Below are positions 1 to 6,546 of a stretch of DNA of 20,330 bases, in pieces. The notes beneath the pieces were generated by a model, which was not told where the DNA came from, searched no databases, and saw only the letters and a list, made by a program, of their open reading frames with translations. How positions within the stretch are numbered: the first letter of the stretch is position 1; each line of letters starts with the position of its first letter. The stretch is from IMG/VR virus record IMGVR_UViG_3300021964_000725, positions 1 through 20,330 of that record; one strand, written 5' to 3'. The translations under genes were made by a program, and so were the position numbers. The DNA comes from a virus.

Positions 1-2
1 AT

Positions 3-1256
3 CATCGTAAGGCTGTTACAGCCGTGGTTCTAGAGAACCAAGAAAAAGCATTGCGTGAGCAAAGAGCTCAAGAACAAGGTTTCATTACTGAAGCTGCACC
101 AGCTAACGCTACTAGCAGCATCGGAACATGGGATCCTGTATTGATCTCACTTGTTAGACGTGCAATGCCTAACCTTATCGCTTATGATGTCTGTGGCGTA
201 CAACCAATGACTGGTCCTACAGGCTTAATCTTTGCGATGAAATCAAGATATCAAAGCGGTTCAACATCTTCAAGAGAAGCTCTGTTCAACGAAGCAGACA
301 CCAGATTCTCTGGTGATTCAGCTGGTACTCATGACTCTGATAATGTTTCAGGTCTAGAAGGTATCTCTGATGGTGACGGAGACGGCACAATTGCTGACTC
401 TGACATCTCTGCAGCACATGCTGCTGGTGGTATGGCAACTGCTAAAGCTGAAGCTTTAGGTTCATCAGGTGCTACTGCTATTCAGCAAATGGGTTTCACC
501 ATTGAAAAGCAAACTGTAACCGCGAAATCAAGAGCACTAAGAGCTGACTACAGCTTAGAACTTGCTCAAGACCTTAAAGCTATCCACGGCCTAGACGCTG
601 AGACTGAGCTTGCTAACATTCTTTCTACTGAAATCCTTGCTGAAATCAATAGAGAAGTTATCAGAACTCTTAACTCTCAAGCAAAACTAGGTGCTACTAC
701 TGCTAACGTCGCAATTGATGGTATATTCAATATGGCATCAGACGCTGATGGTAGATGGTCAGCTGAAAAATTCAAAGGTCTAGTTGTTCAGTTGGATCGT
801 GAAGCTAACCAAATCGCTAAAGATACACGTAGAGGAAAAGGTAACGTAGTTATCTGTTCATCAGACGTTGCTACTGCTTTAGCTGCTTCTGGTATGCTTG
901 ACTACACACCAGCTATGAGCACAGCTCTTAACGTTGATGATACTGGTAATACTTTTGCTGGTACATTAAACGGTCGCATTAAGGTCTACATTGACCCATA
1001 TGCTACTGCCGACTATGCTAACGTTGGTTTCAAAGGATCTAATCCTTATGATGCTGGCGTGTTCTACTGCCCATATGTTCCATTACAAATGGTCAGAGCA
1101 GTTGCTGAGGATACCTTCCAACCACGTATCGGGTTTAAGACTCGTTACGGAATGGTATCAAACCCATTTGTAGGTTCAACACCTACTGACGGTCTAGCTG
1201 CTGTTAGAACTAACCAATACTACAGAATCTTCAGAGTAGACAATATCTTAACCTAA
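3..1256 (+). CDS. 23: Major capsid protein gp23 (5' end cut off by window)
   Basis: This is the T4-type major head protein, which forms the hexamers of the capsid shell. The reading frame is open to the left edge, and residues encoded before the GTG at 24 (HRKAVTA) continue the protein, so that GTG is not the start. Family signatures are seen at VRRAMPNLIAYDVCGVQP, MGFTIEKQ, the ELAQDL helix, EINREV and GFKTRYGM near the C-terminus. FITE at 81-92 fits the T4 prohead protease rule (hydrophobic-X-Glu) and aligns with the T4 FLTE site, so the mature protein probably begins at the Ala codon at 93. A Ser/Gly/Asp-rich stretch at about 300-410, including GDGDGDG, differs from T4 and probably lies in a surface loop. 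A strong terminator follows, so g23 transcription seems to end here. Confidence 0.97.
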   Translation, partial: HRKAVTAVVLENQEKALREQRAQEQGFITEAAPANATSSIGTWDPVLISLVRRAMPNLIAYDVCGVQPMTGPTGLIFAMKSRYQSGSTSSREALFNEADTRFSGDSAGTHDSDNVSGLEGISDGDGDGTIADSDISAAHAAGGMATAKAEALGSSGATAIQQMGFTIEKQTVTAKSRALRADYSLELAQDLKAIHGLDAETELANILSTEILAEINREVIRTLNSQAKLGATTANVAIDGIFNMASDADGRWSAEKFKGLVVQLDREANQIAKDTRRGKGNVVICSSDVATALAASGMLDYTPAMSTALNVDDTGNTFAGTLNGRIKVYIDPYATADYANVGFKGSNPYDAGVFYCPYVPLQMVRAVAEDTFQPRIGFKTRYGMVSNPFVGSTPTDGLAAVRTNQYYRIFRVDNILT

Positions 1257-1299
1257 TTTAGGTATAGATAATTCTACCGAAGTTTTTGTACGGAGGTAC

Positions 1300-1330
1300 A
1301 GAGGGGGTCGAAAGACCCCCTCTATTTTTT
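1300..1330 (+). terminator. Rho-independent terminator after g23
   Basis: A perfect 10-bp stem (AGAGGGGGTC with GACCCCCTCT) closes on a GAAA tetraloop (1310-1313) and is followed by A and six T. It lies 43 bases after the g23 stop and separates the capsid transcript from the genes downstream. Confidence 0.95.
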
Positions 1331-1355
1331 ACACACACAAACACAGGAGACAAAA

Positions 1356-1568
1356 ATGTCACAATCAAAATCAGGGTTCGAAATCCGAGCCGATCTATTA
1401 TCACAAGCTCAAGATATGTTAACTGCTAACATTGATAGAGAATATCAAACCATTTTTGAATGGAATAGTAATAACGAAAACAAAAAAGATCTTCCACTAA
1501 GAACAGTTAATGCCGAAGATGTTATTGCTGTTGCAAAACAATTAAATGAGTTTGTAAACGAGAAGTAA
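1356..1568 (+). CDS. Conserved small phage protein, function unknown (70 aa)
   Basis: A 70-residue soluble protein, rich in acidic and amide residues, with no membrane segment and no motif I recognise. It starts at an ATG with a good Shine-Dalgarno sequence (AGGAGA at 1345-1350). The sequence looks mainly helical, with an N-terminal FEIRADLLSQAQDML helix, an EYQTIFEW segment and a C-terminal VIAVAKQLNEFVNEK helix. It sits between the g23 terminator and the late promoter of the next gene. Its 5' leader begins just after the terminator, so it is served either by read-through or by a promoter I cannot see. Small helical proteins next to g23 are common in marine T4-like phages, but I cannot assign a role. 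Confidence 0.85.
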   Translation: MSQSKSGFEIRADLLSQAQDMLTANIDREYQTIFEWNSNNENKKDLPLRTVNAEDVIAVAKQLNEFVNEK

Positions 1569-1573
1569 AAACA

Positions 1574-1581
1574 TATAAATA
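1574..1581 (+). promoter_or_regulatory. T4-type late promoter (TATAAATA)
   Basis: This is a perfect match to the TATAAATA box used by T4-like phages with gp55, gp33 and the gp45 clamp. It lies in a 19-base intergenic gap in front of a virion gene, which is where a late promoter is expected. In T4 the box spans -13 to -6, which would put the transcription start at about 1587, one base before the next ATG. Confidence 0.75.
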
Positions 1582-1587
1582 GTCTAT

Positions 1588-2127
1588 ATGGCAATTCAAA
1601 CAAACAAAACAACTTCTGTATCTCCAAGCGTAGATAAAATAAGTACAGTTAGCTTATTACAACCTACAGGATTTAGAGTAATTATTGATAGAGAAAATTA
1701 TCCAAACTTTGAATTTTTTGCTCAATCAGTTGCACATCCAGGAGTTGATATTAATCCAGCACAGGTTCCTTTTAGAAGAGCCGATGTATTTTTTCCAGGC
1801 GATAAATTAACATTTCCACCTGTAAACTTTACTGTGCTAATGGATGAAAATATGGCATCATACTCAGAGTTATATAATTGGCTCGAGCGTATGGTTGAAA
1901 AGCCAATAAAAGACAAGAGAACACTCAATGACAGTACAAATATACCTATTATGGGTGATTTGACTGTCATTGTTCTCAGCAGCCACAACAATCAAAACAA
2001 ACAGATTAAATATTATGGAGCATTTCCAACTAACCTAAGTACAGTATCTTTAGAGACCACTGCGGGTGATACTCCAGCAATTACATTTACAGTTGATTTT
2101 AGATTTGACTATTGGGATATAATATAG
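1588..2127 (+). CDS. Tail-tube-fold virion protein (gp19/gp54-like)
   Basis: A 179-aa protein that resembles T4 tail tube gp19 over most of its length. Shared features are an N-terminal GFRVIIDRENYPNFEFF strand pair, a central MDENMASYSELYNWLERM segment (gp19 has a matching MNDEAHDARQKFVDW), and the C-terminal FPTNLS...FRFDYWDI, which matches gp19 WPTNVG...LALDYWE. The tail tube family forms stacked hexameric rings through which DNA passes, and gp54 is a related initiator. In T4 gene 19 lies beside gene 18, so this copy after g23 could be a second tail-tube-like paralogue or a baseplate/terminator protein rather than the main tube subunit. There is no Shine-Dalgarno sequence in front of the ATG; the late promoter box ends 6 bases before it. 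Confidence 0.8.
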   Translation: MAIQTNKTTSVSPSVDKISTVSLLQPTGFRVIIDRENYPNFEFFAQSVAHPGVDINPAQVPFRRADVFFPGDKLTFPPVNFTVLMDENMASYSELYNWLERMVEKPIKDKRTLNDSTNIPIMGDLTVIVLSSHNNQNKQIKYYGAFPTNLSTVSLETTAGDTPAITFTVDFRFDYWDII

Positions 2128-2128
2128 G

Positions 2129-2156
2129 TGTATTTTTCCAGCCATTGTGGTATAAT
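2129..2156 (+). promoter_or_regulatory. Promoter of uvsY-uvsW block (recurrent TGTA...TGTGGTATAAT element)
   Basis: TGTATT (2129-2134), a 16-base spacer and TATAAT (2151-2156), with an extended -10 (TGTGG directly upstream). The gap between the structural gene and uvsY is only 58 bases and this element fills most of it. It is one of five closely similar elements in the window. CCATT and AATGG also flank the -10 as an inverted repeat. Confidence 0.75.
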
Positions 2157-2185
2157 GGTACCGTTATAACTTTATTTTTTATATT

Positions 2186-2629
2186 ATGAATTTAAAAGAA
2201 CTACATGAAATGTGGGAAGTTGATTGCAAAATCGATAAGATGCGATTAGATGAAACTTCTTTAAACACACCAATCTTACACGCTAAATACCTTAAACTTC
2301 TTACAGACGCCAAACTTAGTTTAAAACAAGTTGAAGGCGAACAAAAAGCTTTGCTTAAAGATAAGTGGCTCTGGTATAATGGTAAACTTTCTGAAGAGGA
2401 ATTGAAAGAAAAAGGATGGAATCCAGACCCATTTAATGGATTAAAAATATTAAAAGGTGAAATGGATCATTATTATGATACAGATCCTGAAATAAGAAAA
2501 TCAGAAGAGAGACTTACTTACTATAGAACGGTAATAGATACATTAATGGACATCATTTCTAGTTTGACATGGCGTCATCAAAACATTAAGAATATTATCG
2601 AGTGGAGAAAATTCGAGAGTGGCGGATAA
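2186..2629 (+). CDS. uvsY: UvsY recombination mediator
   Basis: This is the T4 UvsY family, which loads the UvsX recombinase onto gp32-coated single-stranded DNA. It has 147 aa against 137 in T4. The recognisable core is KALLKDKWLWYNGKL, aligned with T4 KVALKARLDYYSGRG, whose LKARLDYY motif contacts ssDNA; the C-terminus IKNIIEWRKFESG matches T4 IKHIQDMRAFEAG. The middle carries an insertion around GWNPDPFNGLKILKGEMDHY. The start ATG follows TTTTTTATATT and has no Shine-Dalgarno sequence. The end overlaps uvsW by 11 bases, so the two are probably translated together. In T4 the order is uvsW then uvsY; here it is reversed. Confidence 0.93.
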   Translation: MNLKELHEMWEVDCKIDKMRLDETSLNTPILHAKYLKLLTDAKLSLKQVEGEQKALLKDKWLWYNGKLSEEELKEKGWNPDPFNGLKILKGEMDHYYDTDPEIRKSEERLTYYRTVIDTLMDIISSLTWRHQNIKNIIEWRKFESGG

Positions 2630-4091
2630 TTTACAAATTACGCTAAAGAACAATAGTATGTTATATGTTGATTGCGAGCCTGGAATAAATCAGGAGCTTT
2701 CAGAACATTTCTCATTCTTTGCTCCAGGATATAAATTCCAACCCTTATATCGTAAAAAACTATGGGATGGAAAGATTCGTTTATTCAATAGACTTACAAA
2801 CGAATTGAATGCAGGTTTATATCTTAAATTAAAAGATTTCTGCATGAATCGTGGTTATACATTAACCATGAGAGAAGACGATACCTATGGTCTTCCAAAT
2901 ACCAAAAACAGCATAAATCACTTAGATCTAATGAAGTATATCAATAGTCTCAATCTTCCATGGGAGATACGAGATTATCAATATGATGCTGTTGCTTATG
3001 GTATTGTACATAAGAGAGGTGTATTACAATCACCTACGGGTTCAGGTAAATCACTTATCATTTATACACTACTACGTTGGTATTTAGACAGTCACGACGA
3101 CAATATTCTCGTTATCGTTCCAACGACGTCGCTCGTCGAGCAGATGTTTAATGATTTTAAATCTTATGGATTTGATGCAGATAACGAATGTCATATCATT
3201 TATTCTGGTAAAGATAAAGTAACAGACAAACGAGTGATTATATCTACATGGCAGTCAATATACAAACTAAAGAAAGATTGGTTCGAACAATTTGGATGTG
3301 TGTTTGGTGACGAGTGTCATGGATTTAAAGCGAAATCATTATCATCAATAATGAATAAATGCACTGAAGCAGAATATCGATATGGAACAACAGGTACTCT
3401 CGATGGTACACAAGTCAATAGATTAGTACTAACAGGATTATTTGGTCCTGTTAAAAAGGTTATAACAACAAAAGACTTACAAGAAAACAAAACATTAGCA
3501 GATCTCGATATCAAAATCATTATGCTTAAGTATGATAACGAGATAAGACAAGACTTTGGTAATAGAACATATCAAGAAGAGATCGATTGGATTGTACAAC
3601 ATGAACCTCGTAATAAATTCATCACGAAACTCGCGACGACCCAGGAAGGAAACACGCTTGTACTCTTTCAATACGTTGAAAAACACGGGAAAGTACTATT
3701 TGATATGATTGAGGAAAAATCAAAGAATAAAGTATACTACGTATCAGGAGAAACAGATACTTCTGATAGAGAAGCCATACGTAAAATTATAGAAAAACAA
3801 AAGAATGCTATTGTCATTGCTTCGCTCGGGACGTTTAGCACAGGTATAAATATTAAAAACCTTCATAATATTGTATTTGCCTCACCTTCAAAATCACAAA
3901 TCAGAGTATTACAAAGTATAGGTAGAGGATTAAGAAAGAGCGATGATGGACGCGATACAACTCTATATGATATAGCAGATGATTTACACTGGCACAGTCG
4001 ACAAAACTTTACACTTCAACACTGTGCCGAAAGAGTAAAAATATATAATAAAGAACAGTTTAAACATAAAATTTTCGAAGTAAAAATATGA
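2619..4091 (+). CDS. uvsW: UvsW superfamily 2 DNA/RNA helicase
   Basis: An SF2 helicase that unwinds R-loops and Holliday-type branches and, in T4, helps to switch from origin-dependent to recombination-dependent replication. It has 490 aa, close to T4 (about 500). Seen in order: an N-terminal accessory domain (about 1-110), a Q-tip-like region at WEIRDYQYDAV (115-125), Walker A SPTGSGKS (138-145), motif Ia VPTTSLVEQ, the DECH box (231-234), motif III GTTGTL (256-261), motif V GTFSTGINI (404-412) and motif VI QSIGRGLRK (432-440). The start is a GTG inside the end of uvsY, with GGAG about 11 bases before it. The stop overlaps the next ATG as ATGA. All catalytic motifs are intact. Confidence 0.96.
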   Translation: MADNLQITLKNNSMLYVDCEPGINQELSEHFSFFAPGYKFQPLYRKKLWDGKIRLFNRLTNELNAGLYLKLKDFCMNRGYTLTMREDDTYGLPNTKNSINHLDLMKYINSLNLPWEIRDYQYDAVAYGIVHKRGVLQSPTGSGKSLIIYTLLRWYLDSHDDNILVIVPTTSLVEQMFNDFKSYGFDADNECHIIYSGKDKVTDKRVIISTWQSIYKLKKDWFEQFGCVFGDECHGFKAKSLSSIMNKCTEAEYRYGTTGTLDGTQVNRLVLTGLFGPVKKVITTKDLQENKTLADLDIKIIMLKYDNEIRQDFGNRTYQEEIDWIVQHEPRNKFITKLATTQEGNTLVLFQYVEKHGKVLFDMIEEKSKNKVYYVSGETDTSDREAIRKIIEKQKNAIVIASLGTFSTGINIKNLHNIVFASPSKSQIRVLQSIGRGLRKSDDGRDTTLYDIADDLHWHSRQNFTLQHCAERVKIYNKEQFKHKIFEVKI

Positions 4092-4597
4092 AAGACATAA
4101 GACAATTAAAACTTATCAACGGTGAAGAAATAATTTGCGAAGTCGTCGACGAAAGCTTCGAACAATATTCTGGCGAATTTGATATGCATGTAAAATCGTG
4201 TATGGCACTACAATTAAAAGTAGTAGACATGGATCCAGACGAAGAACCATATAGATATTACTCACTTAATCCATGGATGGTATATGGTGAAGATGCAGAA
4301 AATCCAACATTCTTAAAGAGTGAAATGATTGTAGCAGAATGTCAACCATCTCCACTTCTTTTAGACCAATACATTGTAGGAATAAAACAAATGGGTGAAG
4401 TATACGATTCTAAAATTATGGCGCGAGAGAAATTTAAACAAGATCTTGAAACAGTAAAAGAACAATTAAAAAAACTTGAAAAGAAAAAACCTACTACAGT
4501 TAAAAAGAAAGAAAAACGTACATTAGATTTAAGTGAAGAAAATCCCGATAATGTAATTAGTATTTTCAAAAAGAAAGATGATGATACAATTCACTAG
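4088..4597 (+). CDS. Conserved phage protein, possible Sm-like N-terminus (169 aa)
   Basis: I do not recognise a named family with certainty. The N-terminus (IRQLKLINGEEIICEVVDES) has the pattern of an Sm/LSm first strand pair, where a bent sheet begins with a hydrophobic-Leu-hydrophobic-Asn-Gly turn. The following stretch to about residue 95 alternates like beta strands (LQLKVVD, RYYSLNPWMVYG). After residue 105 it becomes a charged helix or coiled coil (MAREKFKQDLETVKEQLKKLEKKK), then a Lys-rich linker, and ends in VISIFKKKDDD. It is joined to uvsW by an ATGA overlap and is the last gene of that block. An RNA- or DNA-binding role would fit but is only inferred. It is probably soluble. Confidence 0.85.
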   Translation: MKDIRQLKLINGEEIICEVVDESFEQYSGEFDMHVKSCMALQLKVVDMDPDEEPYRYYSLNPWMVYGEDAENPTFLKSEMIVAECQPSPLLLDQYIVGIKQMGEVYDSKIMAREKFKQDLETVKEQLKKLEKKKPTTVKKKEKRTLDLSEENPDNVISIFKKKDDDTIH

Positions 4598-4680
4598 GGT
4601 ATTCTCTTCTCTGTGGGATACAGTATTATTCTATCACAAAAATTAGAATTTGTACATGCCTAGACGAAAAAATATTTTTA

Positions 4681-4709
4681 TGTAAAAAAAGATTTAACTG
4701 TGGTATAAT
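4681..4709 (+). promoter_or_regulatory. Promoter of gene 55-47-46 block
   Basis: TGTAAA (4681-4686), a 17-base spacer and a perfect TATAAT (4704-4709) with an extended -10 TGTGG. This belongs to the same element family found in front of uvsY, 45, 43 and the methyltransferase. TTAAC and GTTAA flank the -10 as an inverted repeat. The predicted transcript starts near 4716 and has a short leader with AAAGGA before the gene 55 ATG. The rest of the 135-base gap (4598-4680) holds only weak hairpins. Confidence 0.8.
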
Positions 4710-4732
4710 GGTTAACATTAAAGGAATATATT

Positions 4733-5317
4733 ATGGCAAGAAAACCTAATCTTCATTATGTAAATAACAATGATTTTTCTACTGCAGTATGTGATTACGT
4801 ATTAGAAGTAAGAAAAGCAAAAAAAGCAAAAGCGAAAGTACCAATTGTTCCAGATTATATTGCAGAATCTTTTTTAAAGATCGCAGAAGGTTTATCGCAC
4901 AAATCTAATTTTGTAAGATACACTTATAGAGAAGAAATGGTGATGGATGCAGTTGAAAACTGTTTGAAAGTTATTGAGAATTATAATATTGAAGCTGCTA
5001 CACGAACAGGTAAAGCAAATGCTTTTGCCTATTTTACACAGATTACTTGGTATGCTTTTTTAAGAAGGATAGCAAAAGAAAAGAAACAACAAGATATTAA
5101 GTTGAAGTACCTATCTCAAATGGACATCGAAGAGTTTATTGAAGAGGGTAGTGATCAGAACAATGAACAGGTTAGATCTTTTGTCGAAGGGTTAAAAGAA
5201 AGAATCGATCGAGTAAAAGATACAGATGCAGCAGTAAAATCATTTGCTACTGTTGAAAAAAAGAAAAGAAAGAAAAGAACAGTTTATGCTGACTCAGACT
5301 TAACGGAGTTTTTATAA
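4733..5317 (+). CDS. 55: Late-transcription sigma factor gp55
   Basis: gp55 binds host RNA polymerase core and recognises TATAAATA late promoters, tethered to the gp45 clamp. The 194-aa product opens with KPNLHYVNNNDF, matching T4 KPKYNYVNNKEL, followed by IAEGLSHKSNFVRYTYREEMVMDAVE (T4 [22 protein letters not shown]) and NAFAYFTQITWYAFLRRI (T4 NPHAYITQACFNAFVQRI), the region 2-like core. The C-terminus DSDLTEFL corresponds to T4 PSLDFLYE, the clamp-binding tail. A Lys/Arg-rich stretch (KKKRKKR) lies just before the tail. An AAAGGA Shine-Dalgarno sequence and the AATATATT context precede the ATG. The stop codon is followed at once by the gene 47 start. Confidence 0.95.
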   Translation: MARKPNLHYVNNNDFSTAVCDYVLEVRKAKKAKAKVPIVPDYIAESFLKIAEGLSHKSNFVRYTYREEMVMDAVENCLKVIENYNIEAATRTGKANAFAYFTQITWYAFLRRIAKEKKQQDIKLKYLSQMDIEEFIEEGSDQNNEQVRSFVEGLKERIDRVKDTDAAVKSFATVEKKKRKKRTVYADSDLTEFL

Positions 5318-6382
5318 TTGAAATTCGCAATACTTAACGATACACACGCGTGTATACGTAATTCATCAGACATATTCTTAGACCATCAAGGAAAGTTTTA
5401 TACAGACGTATTCTTTCCATACATGAATGAGAATAATATCAAACACATTGTTCACTTAGGTGATTACTTTGATAATCGTCGTTTTATTTCTATCAAAGGA
5501 CTAAATCACCATCGCCAAGTGTTTTTGTCTAAACTAAGAGAATATGGTATTACGATGGATCTTATTCCTGGTAACCATGACGTATATTATAAAAACACAA
5601 ATGATCTAAACTCATTAAAAGAATTACTTGGTCATTATATGAATGAAATAAATCTTATAATGGATCCAAAGGTAATGGATTATGATGGTATGAAAATGGC
5701 ACTATTACCATGGATTAATTCAGAAAACGAAGATCAAATAATGCATTTCTTAAAGACTTGTGATGCTGATATAGTGGGTGCTCACTTAGAATTAACAGGT
5801 TTTGAAATGCACAAAGGAATCCCTTGCACCCATGGAATGGAGCCAGACATATTTTCTCGTTTCGAGATGGTATTGTCTGGCCACTTTCATACTAAATCTA
5901 CAAAGGGAAATATTACATATTTAGGTTCTCAAATGGAATTTTTCTGGAACGATTGTGATGATCCAAAATACTTTCACATATTTGATACAGAAACGCGTGA
6001 ACTTACACCAGTTAGAAGTCCATTAAGATTATTTGAAAAGATCTATTATGATGATTCAGGTGATTATGATTATATGAACATGGACCTAGATTATTTAAAT
6101 GAAAAGTTTGTTAAAGTTATTGTAGTAAACAAAAAAGATTCATTTGTATTTGATACATTAATTGATAGAATACAAAACAGAAATATACATGAGCTGAAGA
6201 TTGCAGAAAACTTTAATGAATTTATTGGTACAAATGTTGAAGATGAATCAATTAAGTTAGATGATACAGACACCTTGTTAAGCACATATATAGATGCTGT
6301 TGAAACAGATTTAGATAAAGATAAACTAAAAGCACAAGTTAAAAATCTTATGCTTGAAGCCCAATCATTGGAGATCTTTTGA
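5318..6382 (+). CDS. 47: gp47 recombination nuclease subunit (SbcD/Mre11-like)
   Basis: This is the metallophosphoesterase nuclease of the gp46/gp47 complex, which resects DNA ends for recombination-dependent replication. It has 354 aa. Metal-binding motifs are in the expected order: DTH (8-10), GDYFD (48-52), GNHD (85-88), AHLEL (155-159) and GHFH (188-191). The C-terminal capping part is acidic and helical and ends in AQSLEIF. The start is a TTG placed directly after the gene 55 stop codon; the AACGGAG Shine-Dalgarno sequence lies inside the end of gene 55, and the N-terminus MKFAILNDTH aligns with T4 MKILNLGDWH, so the TTG is well supported. The gene would depend on ribosomes finishing gene 55. 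Confidence 0.96.
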   Translation: MKFAILNDTHACIRNSSDIFLDHQGKFYTDVFFPYMNENNIKHIVHLGDYFDNRRFISIKGLNHHRQVFLSKLREYGITMDLIPGNHDVYYKNTNDLNSLKELLGHYMNEINLIMDPKVMDYDGMKMALLPWINSENEDQIMHFLKTCDADIVGAHLELTGFEMHKGIPCTHGMEPDIFSRFEMVLSGHFHTKSTKGNITYLGSQMEFFWNDCDDPKYFHIFDTETRELTPVRSPLRLFEKIYYDDSGDYDYMNMDLDYLNEKFVKVIVVNKKDSFVFDTLIDRIQNRNIHELKIAENFNEFIGTNVEDESIKLDDTDTLLSTYIDAVETDLDKDKLKAQVKNLMLEAQSLEIF

Positions 6383-6543
6383 TGAAAGATAGTGATTATG
6401 AAATTATACCAGCATACTTTGAAAATGAAACTGTAAAGTATAGAATTGTTGGCTATAATGAAAATAAGACTATAGTATATAATGAAATTGTTCCTACGCT
6501 TAAAAAAGCAAAGAGCAGATTGAAACAAATAAAAAACAAATAG
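6382..6543 (+). CDS. Small basic protein between genes 47 and 46 (53 aa)
   Basis: This short gene starts at an ATG overlapping the gene 47 stop (TGATG), has GGAG at 6370-6373, and ends 3 bases before the gene 46 ATG. The product begins MKDSDYEIIPAYFE and ends in a very Lys-rich helix (LKKAKSRLKQIKNK). Its middle (VKYRIVGYNENKTIVYNE) looks like a two- or three-stranded sheet. No family is recognised. T4 also has small genes between 46 and 47 (46.1, 46.2), but I see no clear similarity. Spacing and coupling argue that it is really translated. Confidence 0.75.
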   Translation: MKDSDYEIIPAYFENETVKYRIVGYNENKTIVYNEIVPTLKKAKSRLKQIKNK

Positions 6544-6546
6544 ATT

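Noticed and set aside
2143-2166. tRNA-like sequence (GTGGTATAATGGTA, also near 4699)
   Set aside because: It resembles a tRNA D-arm, but no anticodon or T-arm with matching acceptor stem follows; it is explained better by the promoter element.
3845-3852. TATAAATA inside uvsW, and another at 10890-10897 inside gene 62
   Set aside because: Both lie within coding sequence and point to no gene start; expected by chance in AT-rich DNA.
4611-4650. Possible terminator after the uvsW block (CTGT..ACAG and ATTCTA..TAGAAT)
   Set aside because: The stems are only 4 and 6 bp, AT-rich and not followed by a T-run.
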